Source: Marinicauda algicola (GTDB taxonomy: Bacteria > Pseudomonadota > Alphaproteobacteria > Caulobacterales > Maricaulaceae). Taken from it: a stretch of 64,000 nt of DNA. The DNA lies in NCBI RefSeq assembly GCF_017161425.1, contig NZ_CP071057.1, forward strand, positions 806,001 to 870,000, given 5' to 3'. Positions 53,891 to 62,137 of the stretch are shown piece after piece; position 1 is the first letter of the stretch; each line of letters starts with the position of its first letter. Both the position numbers and the translations under genes were made by a program. The notes below the pieces were generated by a model. That model was not told the DNA's origin and did no database searches. It saw nothing but the letters and a program-made list of their open reading frames with translations.

Positions 53891-54583
53891 TCATTCTCCT
53901 GTGACAAGGTCCTGACCCCAGTTCAGGGCATGGACATAAAGGCCGAGCGGATTGGCGCGCAGGGTCTCTGCGTCCGTCGGCGGCTGGGTGATGAGAGTGA
54001 AATTGCCGGTGAACCTTTGGGCACGGACCAGCGCGCCATTCTCATAGGTCTTCTCGATCCAGCGGGCCTGGAAGCTGTCGTCCGAGACGCGCACCACGCT
54101 GACCACATCCACGGTGCGGGACTTGCGGCCGACATCGGCGAAGGGATCATTGGCCGAGGCGTATTCGTTGAGCGTGGTGGCGGCGCGGTCAGTCACGAAG
54201 TCATAGGCACGCAGCCAGTTCTCGCGCACGACGACAGGATCGACGGAAAGGCCCCGGACATGTTCAATGAAGTTGGCAAGGTGATGGGCGATCTGGGCAT
54301 CGGTCGGCGTATAGCGTTCCGTCGCCGGAGCAACGGCGCGGGCCGCGCCGGTCTCATCGACTTCCACGACATAGGGCGTGACGGTGGACTGCATCGAGCG
54401 CCAGACCAGCGCGCCGGAGGTGACGAAGCAAAGCCCGAGACAGCCGATCGCCATGAGCCGCCAGTTTTTCGCCTGCACGCGGGCGGAACCAATTCTTTCG
54501 TCCCATACCTGTCCGGCCTTCTGATAAGGCGTTTCGGGGAACGGGCTTGGCCCATAGCTGGAGGAAGATCGCCTGAAAGCCAT
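53891..54583 (-). CDS. trbF: Conjugal transfer protein TrbF (VirB8-like)
   Basis: A bitopic 230-residue protein of the inner-membrane complex: about 40 cytoplasmic residues, membrane helix at about 42-62, then a periplasmic NTF2-like VirB8 domain with ENWLRAYDFVTDRA and RWIEKTYENG. Lies three bases from the trbL stop. Confidence 0.92.
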   Translation of the reverse strand: MAFRRSSSSYGPSPFPETPYQKAGQVWDERIGSARVQAKNWRLMAIGCLGLCFVTSGALVWRSMQSTVTPYVVEVDETGAARAVAPATERYTPTDAQIAHHLANFIEHVRGLSVDPVVVRENWLRAYDFVTDRAATTLNEYASANDPFADVGRKSRTVDVVSVVRVSDDSFQARWIEKTYENGALVRAQRFTGNFTLITQPPTDAETLRANPLGLYVHALNWGQDLVTGE

Positions 54584-54586
54584 TGT

Positions 54587-55903
54587 CTAATCGTCCTTGT
54601 CTTTGAGGGTGGGGTTCGCGCCCGAAGCGCCGCGATCACCGTCGCGGATCGAGTGCGCGGCCATCTGCCCTGCCTGTCCCATGCGCTGGCTGGTCTGCAT
54701 GCGCCGCGCCCAGCCGGGGCTTTGGGCAGAGGATGATGCGGAGGCAGGGTTTTGCATGGATGCGGTCGGCGAACCGCCGGTGGCGCGCCAGGCGCCTTGA
54801 CTGCCGCGCTGGTAGGCCTCACGCATGGACTGGGCGGGACGGCTTGCTGCGCGGCGCATGGCGTCCCCGCCAGCGCGGGCGACACCGGCAAGGCCTGCGG
54901 CGACACCCGCCGCGCCGGATGCGCCGGAGGCGACAGAGCCCAGCGTATAGGAGGTGCGCGCCGCGCCCGCCATGCTCGCACCGGCCTTGACGGCGCTTGA
55001 AGCACCGCCTGCCACAGCGCCGACGGCGGCGCGCCCGCCCATCCCGGCGACATACGTCCCGGCAGCGACACCGGCCGCCGCGCCTGCAGCGGAGCCTGCG
55101 CTAAGCTGCGGCGCGCCGGTAATGAGGCCGGAGGCAATGCCGGGCGCAAAGATGCCCATCCAGAAGAAGACAATCGCGGCCAGCACCGTGCCCATGACCT
55201 GAGCGAGCGTGACATCATCGCCGGTGCGGAATGCGTCGGTGACAGACGAGAAGAGCGTCGAGCCGATACCGATGATGACGGCGAGCACCATGAGCTTGAT
55301 GCCGGAGGTGATGACATTGCCGAGCACGCGTTCAGCCAGAAACGTCGTCTTGTTCCAGAGCGCGAACGGCACGAGCACGAACCCGGCCAGCGTCGTCAGC
55401 TTGAACTCCAGGATCGTGATGAAGAGCTGCACGGCGAGCACGAAGAAGGCGACCATGATGATGGCCCAGGCGATGAACATCACCGCGATCATGATGAAGT
55501 TATGGAAGAAAGAGATTGGCCCCAGCATGTCGCCGATCTCTTCCAGAAGCGGCTGACCGGCATCGAGGCCGACACTGGCGATGAAGCCGGGGCGCAGGAG
55601 ATCATCGGCGGTCATCGTGCCGCCGCCTGCGGTCACGCCGAGTTCGGCGAAACTGTCGAAGACGATGCCTGCAAGGAGCGAAAAGTTGCCGATCACGAAG
55701 GCGAAGAAACCGACATAGAGCACCTTTTTGAGGAGCCCCGCGATGACGTCGGTGTTCTGAGACAGCGCCCAGAACAGGCCCGCCAGGGTGATGTCGATGG
55801 CGATGAGCGTGGTCGACAGGTAAGCGACATCGCCCGCCAGCAGGCCGAACCCGCTGTCTATGTAAGCGATAAAGGTCGCGAGGAAGGTGTCGATCACGTC
55901 CAT
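54587..55903 (-). CDS. trbL: Conjugal transfer protein TrbL (VirB6-like)
   Basis: A polytopic inner-membrane channel component of 438 residues with about six to seven helices in the first 260 residues, then a long Gly/Ala/Ser-rich low-complexity C-terminal tail. The start MDVIDTFLATFIAYIDSG is family-like. It directly follows trbJ by six bases, leaving no room for trbK. Confidence 0.92.
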   Translation of the reverse strand: MDVIDTFLATFIAYIDSGFGLLAGDVAYLSTTLIAIDITLAGLFWALSQNTDVIAGLLKKVLYVGFFAFVIGNFSLLAGIVFDSFAELGVTAGGGTMTADDLLRPGFIASVGLDAGQPLLEEIGDMLGPISFFHNFIMIAVMFIAWAIIMVAFFVLAVQLFITILEFKLTTLAGFVLVPFALWNKTTFLAERVLGNVITSGIKLMVLAVIIGIGSTLFSSVTDAFRTGDDVTLAQVMGTVLAAIVFFWMGIFAPGIASGLITGAPQLSAGSAAGAAAGVAAGTYVAGMGGRAAVGAVAGGASSAVKAGASMAGAARTSYTLGSVASGASGAAGVAAGLAGVARAGGDAMRRAASRPAQSMREAYQRGSQGAWRATGGSPTASMQNPASASSSAQSPGWARRMQTSQRMGQAGQMAAHSIRDGDRGASGANPTLKDKDD

Positions 55904-55909
55904 GGCCCG

Positions 55910-56608
55910 CTACTCTCCGAGAAAGGCCCGGGTACGGGCGCGGCCACGTTCGGCCTCGGCGAGTTGGCGGGCGCGCTCCAGCGCCTCGGCGCGGTAATGG
56001 GCCGCCATCATCGCTTCCATCTGCATCAGCTGCTCAGTCTGCAGGGCCTCGATCTGATTGCCCGCCTGCGCGACCTGGAGATTGCCGACGGCGGACTGGC
56101 TGTCTGCGATCAGCCGGTCGAGGCTGTCACTGTCAGCGCGCGCGGTTGAGACGACCTGCGCCGTGACGGTGAGGCTTTCCCGGTAAGCCGTGCGGGACTG
56201 ACGCCAGCGGGCGCGGGCCTCTTCGACGAGGACGGCCTGACGCGGCGGTTCGGCGCCATAGTCTTCCGGGTAGACCTCTTCATACTCGCGCTCGATTTCC
56301 TCGACGCGGTAGCCGATGCCTTCGGCCTCGCGCATCAGCTCCTCGATGCGGCGCATACGGCGCAGGATGTCGTCAGCGATAGAATCCGGCAGTGCTTCCA
56401 GATCGCGCGCCATGTTTTCCAGCATTTCGATTTCATGGGTGAGCTGCTGGATCTGCTGGTTGACCTCCTGAAGCGAGCGGATGGCCTGGTAGATGTTCTG
56501 GATGTGATTGGCCGGGTCATACACCGTCCATTGGGCCGAAGCGGGCGGCGCGATGAGGATGGAGAGCGGCGCGGCGCAGATCAAAGCGGAGGCAAGTATG
56601 CGTTTCAT
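55910..56608 (-). CDS. trbJ: Conjugal transfer protein TrbJ (VirB5-like)
   Basis: A periplasmic 232-residue minor-pilus type protein. Signal peptide about residues 1-25 (ending PPASAQW), then a long helical coiled-coil (IRSLQEVNQQIQQLTHEIEMLENM). It lies nine bases after the trbE stop. Confidence 0.92.
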   Translation of the reverse strand: MKRILASALICAAPLSILIAPPASAQWTVYDPANHIQNIYQAIRSLQEVNQQIQQLTHEIEMLENMARDLEALPDSIADDILRRMRRIEELMREAEGIGYRVEEIEREYEEVYPEDYGAEPPRQAVLVEEARARWRQSRTAYRESLTVTAQVVSTARADSDSLDRLIADSQSAVGNLQVAQAGNQIEALQTEQLMQMEAMMAAHYRAEALERARQLAEAERGRARTRAFLGE

Positions 56609-56617
56609 CGGGGGCTC

Positions 56618-59089
56618 CTATTCGGCGGCGAGGATGTGGGAGGGATTGAAGGGCGCGTGCGCCTCAGGCTCCGGCGCATGGCCGGGCCAGCGGGTGAGAA
56701 GCTCGGCTGCCCAGGGCAGGCCCTTTTCGATCAGCCAGCAGGCGGAAAAGCCGTCGCCTTCCGTCTCGGCCCAGATGCGATCCATGCGGGCCTGGTCTTC
56801 GGGCGATGACGCGCCGCAGACGGACAATGCAATCGGCCCGAGGCCAAGATCGAAGACACGGGCCCCGAGGGGCGACTGGTAGTAATAGTCGCGCTTCGGT
56901 GTGGCCCTGCTGATCAGTTCGATCTGGCGCGCGTTGAGGCCGAACCGCTGATAGGTCTCGCGGGATTGTGGTTCCTGCGCGCGCTCGTTCGGCAGGAAGA
57001 TGCGCGTGGGGCAGGATTCGACGAGGGCTGGCGCGATGGTGCTGTTCGCAATGTCGGCAAGGCTTTGCGTCGCGAACACGACGGACACGTTCTTCTTGCG
57101 AAGGGTCTTCAGCCATTCACGGATGCGCGCGGCAAACATGGGATCATCGAGGAAGAGCCAGGCTTCATCGAGGATGAGCAGTGTTGGCCTGCCATCAAAC
57201 CGCGCTTCCAGCCGGTGGAAGAGATAGGTGATCACAGGCGCCACGGCGCCTTTCGCATGCATCAGCTCTTCCATCTCGAAGCAGACTGTGTCGGCGAGCG
57301 CGAGGCTTTCATGGTCGGCATCGAGGAGCCGTCCGTGCGGACCTTCCAGCGTGAACGGATGCAGCGCGGATTTGAGCGTGTCGTCCTGCAGCATCAGGCT
57401 GAGGCCTGTCAGCGTGCGTTCGGGTTCAGGCGCTGAGCTGAGAGACTGGATCGCTTCCCAGAGCTTTGCCTTGAGGTCCGGCGTCATCGCGACGCCTTCA
57501 TTGGTGCAAAGACCCGCGAGCCAGTCGGCGGCAAAGCTTGCGCCATGTTCGGTGTCGATATCTTTCAGCGGCTGGAGACTTGGCGCGCGGGCACCGCCGA
57601 GATCGATATGTGCACCGCCCATGCAGAGCGTCGCGGCGCGGGCCGAGCGGCCCTTGTCGAACAGGAAGACCTGCGCCCCCTCATAGCGCTTCCATTGCAG
57701 GGCTAAGAGCGAGAGCAGAACAGACTTGCCCGCGCCGGTCGGGCCGACGACCAGCGTATGGCCGACATCGCCAATATGCAGGTTCAGGCGGAACGGTGTC
57801 GTGCCATCGGTCTGCGCCTGAATGAGCGCCGGGGCGTTGTGGTGACGATTGGTGTCTTCGCCCGCCCAGACGGCCGAGAGCGGCACCATATGGGCAAGGT
57901 TCAGCGTGTGCAGAATGGGCTGGCGGACATTGGCATAAGGATGACCGGGCAATGAGCCGAGCCAGGCATCGACCGCGTTCAGTGTTTCCCTGATCGCGGT
58001 GAAACCGCGGCCATTCACGATGCGCTCGGCAATTCGGATATGTTCGTCCACCGTGCGGCGGTCGGGGTCAGCAACGGTGATGGTGGTCGTGACATAGCCG
58101 TAGGAAACGAGATCACTGCCCAGTTCCTGCAGCGCCGCATCGGCGTCAGCGGCCTTATTGTCAGCGTCATTGTCGACGAGCGCCGCCTGCTCATTGAACA
58201 TGGTCTCACGCAGCACCGCGCCGATGGATTTGCGCTTGGCGAACCAGTGGCGGCGTTTCTTGCCGAGGACTTTCTCGGCTTCGGCCTTGTCCATCGCGAT
58301 GAACCGGGTCGCCCAACGATAGGCAAAGCCTTGACGGTTCAGCTCGTCGAGAATGCCCGGCAGGGTCGTGGCCGGAAAGCCGAGAATGGTCAGCGTGCGC
58401 AAATGCGCCTCACCAATCATCGGTTCGAGCCCGCCCGCGAAGGGCTCATCGGCGAGAATGGCGTCGAGGAAGACCGGCAGTTCCGGCGTCACGACCGGGT
58501 GGCGCTTGGTTGAGATCGTCGAGTGCAGATAAGTCAGCGTCTCGTCGTCAGAGAGCTTCGCAATCTCGGCGAGGCAGGTGGCCAACAGATCAAAGACGCG
58601 GTCAGCGTGCTGCTGGAAGGTCTCAAGCCTATGCCGCCAGGTCGCGGCGTCTTCCGTTTCGACACGCTGGATCAGGGCCTTCTCGGCGCGGCCGGTGGCA
58701 TCGGCGGGCGGCAGCCAGAGCAGGGTCAGATAATACGAACTCTCAAACCGGGTTCCGGCTTCTTCCGCCTGTAATGACCGTTCCTGATCGGTGAGCCAGG
58801 TCAGCGCATCGGGAAACTCCGCCTCCGGATAGTCATGCACTTCATGGCGCTGGGCTTCGAAGAAGAGGGCCCAGCCCGAGCCGAACCGGCGCAGCACATT
58901 ATTGACCCGCGCCATGACGGAGACGAGTTCTTCTTCCGTCGAACTTTCGAGGTCAGGGCCGCGATAGCGGAACGTCGTCTGGAAGCTGCCATCCTTGTTG
59001 AGGACAACGCCCGGCGCCACGATGCAGGCCCAGGGCAGATAGTCGGCCAGAAGCGTCGGCGCGTCGGCATATTCTCTGAGGTTCAGCAT
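56618..59089 (-). CDS. trbE: Conjugal transfer ATPase TrbE (VirB4-like)
   Basis: The largest secretion ATPase, 823 residues. It has an N-terminal CagE/VirB4 domain, Walker A GPTGAGKS at 449-456 and Walker B TLLILDEAW around residue 640. It powers pilus assembly and substrate transfer at the inner membrane. It overlaps the trbD stop by seven bases. Confidence 0.95.
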   Translation of the reverse strand: MLNLREYADAPTLLADYLPWACIVAPGVVLNKDGSFQTTFRYRGPDLESSTEEELVSVMARVNNVLRRFGSGWALFFEAQRHEVHDYPEAEFPDALTWLTDQERSLQAEEAGTRFESSYYLTLLWLPPADATGRAEKALIQRVETEDAATWRHRLETFQQHADRVFDLLATCLAEIAKLSDDETLTYLHSTISTKRHPVVTPELPVFLDAILADEPFAGGLEPMIGEAHLRTLTILGFPATTLPGILDELNRQGFAYRWATRFIAMDKAEAEKVLGKKRRHWFAKRKSIGAVLRETMFNEQAALVDNDADNKAADADAALQELGSDLVSYGYVTTTITVADPDRRTVDEHIRIAERIVNGRGFTAIRETLNAVDAWLGSLPGHPYANVRQPILHTLNLAHMVPLSAVWAGEDTNRHHNAPALIQAQTDGTTPFRLNLHIGDVGHTLVVGPTGAGKSVLLSLLALQWKRYEGAQVFLFDKGRSARAATLCMGGAHIDLGGARAPSLQPLKDIDTEHGASFAADWLAGLCTNEGVAMTPDLKAKLWEAIQSLSSAPEPERTLTGLSLMLQDDTLKSALHPFTLEGPHGRLLDADHESLALADTVCFEMEELMHAKGAVAPVITYLFHRLEARFDGRPTLLILDEAWLFLDDPMFAARIREWLKTLRKKNVSVVFATQSLADIANSTIAPALVESCPTRIFLPNERAQEPQSRETYQRFGLNARQIELISRATPKRDYYYQSPLGARVFDLGLGPIALSVCGASSPEDQARMDRIWAETEGDGFSACWLIEKGLPWAAELLTRWPGHAPEPEAHAPFNPSHILAAE

Positions 59090-59340
59090 GTCAGATGCTC
59101 CTTGTGGCGCGTCGAGCGGCCTGCGACGGCCATGAAATCCGGATCAGACCGCGCCATGAATACCGCTGCCGAATGCCCCACCGCCCAGAGCACAAGGCCC
59201 GGTATCCAGAGCTGGAGGCCGAGGCCGACAGCAGCCGCGAGGGTCCCGATGGCGATGGCGGCGGTTCTTGGCGCGCCCGCCATCAGGATTGGCTCGGTCA
59301 GGGACCGGTGGAGCGGGATTTCATAGCCGTCGGCAGACAT
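59083..59340 (-). CDS. trbD: Conjugal transfer protein TrbD (VirB3-like)
   Basis: An 85-residue inner-membrane protein with hydrophobic segments in the middle (about 23-57) and the VirB3-type start EIPLHRSLTEPILMAGAPR. Its start shares bases with the trbC stop. Confidence 0.9.
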   Translation of the reverse strand: MSADGYEIPLHRSLTEPILMAGAPRTAAIAIGTLAAAVGLGLQLWIPGLVLWAVGHSAAVFMARSDPDFMAVAGRSTRHKEHLTC

Positions 59341-59675
59341 CAGATGAGCGCTCCGCCGCCGAACGAGAAGAAGGTCAGGAAGAAGCTTGTCGCGGCAAAC
59401 GCGATCGAAAGCCCGAACACGATCTGGATCAGCTTGCGCATGCCGCCCGAGGTCTCACCAATGGCCAGCGTCAGGCCGGTAATCGTGATGATGATCACCG
59501 CGACGATGCGCGCGACCGGTCCCTCGATCGAGGTCAGGATCTGATCGAGCGGGCCTTCCCAGGGCATGCCGGAGCCTGCCGCATGGGCGGGACCGGCGAT
59601 CATCAGGCCGAGGCCGATACAGGCCGCGACCTGCACCGTTCGGTTTACGGTCTGGAGGTGGGTGTAGAGGGTCAT
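59340..59675 (-). CDS. trbC: Conjugal transfer pilin TrbC (VirB2-like)
   Basis: A 111-residue major pilin precursor: signal segment around residues 15-33 (ending HAAGSG), then two hydrophobic helices (about 50-75 and 85-108). Start overlaps the trbB stop by four bases. Confidence 0.9.
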   Translation of the reverse strand: MTLYTHLQTVNRTVQVAACIGLGLMIAGPAHAAGSGMPWEGPLDQILTSIEGPVARIVAVIIITITGLTLAIGETSGGMRKLIQIVFGLSIAFAATSFFLTFFSFGGGALI

Positions 59676-60667
59676 TGGGTTTCTCCATGTTGGACGAGGG
59701 ACAGGGAACGGGAGACGAGCGGGGCGGTCTGATACCCCTCGCCGTCAAAACCTGTGACTCGCAGCGCCTCTTCGACGCGGCGCTGGCCGCCCGCGCGGCT
59801 CATGAACACGACCACGTCAATCGCCTCTGCGATGAGGTCGAAGGGCGCGCGCGGTGTGGCTTCCAGGGTGAGCTGTTCAAGCCGGGTTAGCGCGCCGTGT
59901 GCGGAGTTGGCATGAAGCGTCGTGATCCCGCCCGGATGGCCGGTGTTCCAGGCCTTGAGGAGGTCGAGCGCTTCAGGCCCCCGGACCTCGCCGACAATGA
60001 TCCGGTCGGGTCGTAGCCTTAAGGTCGAGCGGACAAGGTCCTGCAGGCTGGTGCTGCCGCGATGGGTGCGCAGCTGCACCACATTGGGCGCGGCGCAGCG
60101 CAGCTCGCGCGTGTCTTCCAGGATGACAATGCGGTCGTTTTGGAGTGAGGGTTCTGCCAGCAAGGCATTGGTGAACGTCGTCTTGCCGGACGATGTGCCG
60201 CCCGCGATGAGGATGTTGGCCTTGCTGGCGATAGCGTCTCTGAGCGCCTGTGCCAGCGCCGGAGCCAAGGCGCCCTGGGTGACATAGTCGCCGAGTTCGA
60301 ACGGCGTCGTCGCGGGCTTGCGGATCGAAAAGCATGGGCTGGTCGAGACAGGTGGGAGAAGCCCTTCAAACCGCTCGCCGCTGCCGGGGAGTTCGGCCGA
60401 GACGATCGGGGACTTGGCGTGAGCGGCCTCTTCCACCCCGGAGGCGACCAGGCGGATAACGCGCTCGCGGTCGCAAGGGGCAAGTGTGTGCTGCGAAATG
60501 ATGACGCCCACGCCAGCCTTCTCGATCCAGACCGAGCCGTCCGGATTGGCCATCACCTCGATCGTGTCCGGCGCTTCCAGCGCCTCACGCACCACCGGGC
60601 AGAAGGCCGTGCGCAGCATGGTGCTGCGCCGGGTTTCTGTTTCGGTATGGTGCGCATGAAGGGACAT
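59672..60667 (-). CDS. trbB: Conjugal transfer ATPase TrbB (VirB11-like)
   Basis: A hexameric secretion ATPase, 331 residues, with Walker A GGTSSGKTT at 156-164, then ILEDTREL and the RPDRIIVGEVRGPEALDLL Walker B/His box. It opens the trb operon; in most related elements copG and traG lie just upstream, here they do not. An in-frame ATG at residue 17 (MLRTAF) is an alternative start. Confidence 0.94.
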   Translation of the reverse strand: MSLHAHHTETETRRSTMLRTAFCPVVREALEAPDTIEVMANPDGSVWIEKAGVGVIISQHTLAPCDRERVIRLVASGVEEAAHAKSPIVSAELPGSGERFEGLLPPVSTSPCFSIRKPATTPFELGDYVTQGALAPALAQALRDAIASKANILIAGGTSSGKTTFTNALLAEPSLQNDRIVILEDTRELRCAAPNVVQLRTHRGSTSLQDLVRSTLRLRPDRIIVGEVRGPEALDLLKAWNTGHPGGITTLHANSAHGALTRLEQLTLEATPRAPFDLIAEAIDVVVFMSRAGGQRRVEEALRVTGFDGEGYQTAPLVSRSLSLVQHGETQ

Positions 60668-60994
60668 ATCCCAGGGCTCCGACTGTTCATTTCAACAAAG
60701 CCAAGGATCGCAGACGGATGAATTCTACGGGAGTGTGAATGGCGGCAAATGGAGGCCGAACGCGGCGCAAGGCGGCGCGTTCCGGCATATTGCGGTAAAG
60801 GATGACAAATGCGCTTTTCTGTAGAGTTTGCGGCAGTTTTTCGTGTCACAAGCGAAACGAAAAAGGGTCGTTGTTTAGACGCAAAGCAATTAGAACACTG
60901 TTTTCAGACATCTTAATTGAGGTCGTCAGAGAGAAGCGCCAAACAAGCGTTGGCACACTTCTTGCCGGAATTCTCGTAAGAAGGGAGTTCAACC
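60668..60994. promoter_or_regulatory. Divergent promoter region of trbB operon and DUF6499-DUF2285 gene
   Basis: 327 bp without a convincing gene; it must hold the promoters for both directions. It includes a near-perfect inverted repeat GCCGAACGCG...CGCGTTCCGGC (60755-60764 with 60776-60786, one-base bulge) and becomes AT-richer towards the regulator gene. A 79-codon plus-strand frame at 60802-61041 overlaps the regulator start and is probably spurious. Confidence 0.55.
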
Positions 60995-61837
60995 ATGAAA
61001 ACATTCACACTCGAAACAGACGCATTCACCGCAAAGTATGATTATTTGTGGCGGCTCTCGGAGGATCGCTGGGCCTGGGAATATGCCCGTCGCAGCAATA
61101 AGGTTCGCCGCTACGCGGAAAGCCGCACGCCGGACGACATTTCCGAGATGCAGGCGCCCTGCGCCAGCATCCGCCTCCTGAAATCCCGCGTGCCTCAGAC
61201 CATGGCCGAACGGCTCGGCTTTGCCTTTATGCCCGATCCTGCAAAGAACGGATTCGAGGCCGATGTCGTCTGGACCCGGCTTGCCTATCCCGATCAGGTC
61301 GAGGTCAATTGCAGCTCGCTTCGCCCCGGCCAGACCTGCGATATCTGGGAGCGCACCGTACCGATCTGCAACATCACCCACATCACCGATTCCATCGGTC
61401 GCGAATTCCTGCTGATCCGCGGCAAGGGCTGCGTCGTCCAGGTGCGCTGCACAGGTCTCTCCCTTCTCGGGATGGAGCCAGTGAGGATGAACCTCACCAT
61501 TTCTGATCTTGATGCCTTCGAGCGCAAGGTGAAGGCCCAGAAAGCCGCGCTTGCGCTGATCGGCGATGGGCCGGACCTGACAGAGCCGCGCTGGACCAAA
61601 CGAACGGCGATGCTGCGCAATGGCCTCATCGCGCTGGACTGTCTGGAAGCCGGCCTCAATCGCCGCGAAATCGCAGAAGTGATCTTTGGCAAGGACCGCG
61701 TGGCCGAGGACTGGAATGGACCGTCGCTGAAACACAGCATGCGTTACCTCATCCTGAAAGCCGAAGCGCTGCGCGATGGCGGCTATCTCGTCGAACTCCT
61801 CGGGTCGCAGTTCGGGATCACGAAGACCGCCGCCTGA
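60995..61837 (+). CDS. DUF6499-DUF2285 transcription-activator-like protein
   Basis: A 280-residue protein. Residues about 13-42 match DUF6499 (YDYLWRLSEDRWAWEYARR), and about 204-271 match DUF2285 (EAGLNRREIAEVIFGKDRVAEDW then GGYLVELL), the helix-turn-helix-like domain of FseA and QseM. In FseA the two domains activate excisionase and transfer genes of a mesorhizobial element; here they are in one uninterrupted frame. AAGGGAG seven bases before the ATG. Divergent from trbB; it most likely controls the trb operon. Confidence 0.85.
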   Translation: MKTFTLETDAFTAKYDYLWRLSEDRWAWEYARRSNKVRRYAESRTPDDISEMQAPCASIRLLKSRVPQTMAERLGFAFMPDPAKNGFEADVVWTRLAYPDQVEVNCSSLRPGQTCDIWERTVPICNITHITDSIGREFLLIRGKGCVVQVRCTGLSLLGMEPVRMNLTISDLDAFERKVKAQKAALALIGDGPDLTEPRWTKRTAMLRNGLIALDCLEAGLNRREIAEVIFGKDRVAEDWNGPSLKHSMRYLILKAEALRDGGYLVELLGSQFGITKTAA

Positions 61838-62137
61838 TCAGGGCGTTCAGCGGCACGGAGTCTTTTGCGGCCTGCCCGCGCCTTTGGCGCGGGGCTGTTC
61901 GCCCGGCTGTAGGGGCCGTTGAGAGGCATCGGGGCGGTCCGGGGTGATCGCCGACCTTCGCCCGGCGCTCGCCCCGGAGCCGCAGGAGCCATCCTACGCC
62001 GACCGGCCCGGCGAGGCTCAATGAGGGTCCGGTTGTTCGTCTAAAGAACGTGGTGCTGGGCCTCGCCGGCTGACCGCGCGCCCGCGCTTCCCACTGGCTG
62101 GCGCCAGAGGGGTCGCGGACGCTGATGGTTCAGGTCA
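61838..62137. other. GC-rich hairpin region between the regulator and hsdR
   Basis: 300 bp between two convergent genes, with no convincing protein frame. It contains CCCGCGCC-TTT-GGCGCGGG (61875-61893, perfect 8-bp arms) and a 10-bp inverted repeat CCGGCGAGGC...GCCTCGCCGG (62008-62017 with 62060-62069) around the sequence GTTCGTCTAAAGAAC (62034-62048). The role is unknown: transcript ends, an oriT or a small RNA are possible. Confidence 0.4.

Noticed and set aside
60802-61041. 79-codon plus-strand frame before the DUF6499-DUF2285 gene
   Set aside because: It overlaps the start of the regulator in another frame and has no good ribosome binding site or recognisable motif.
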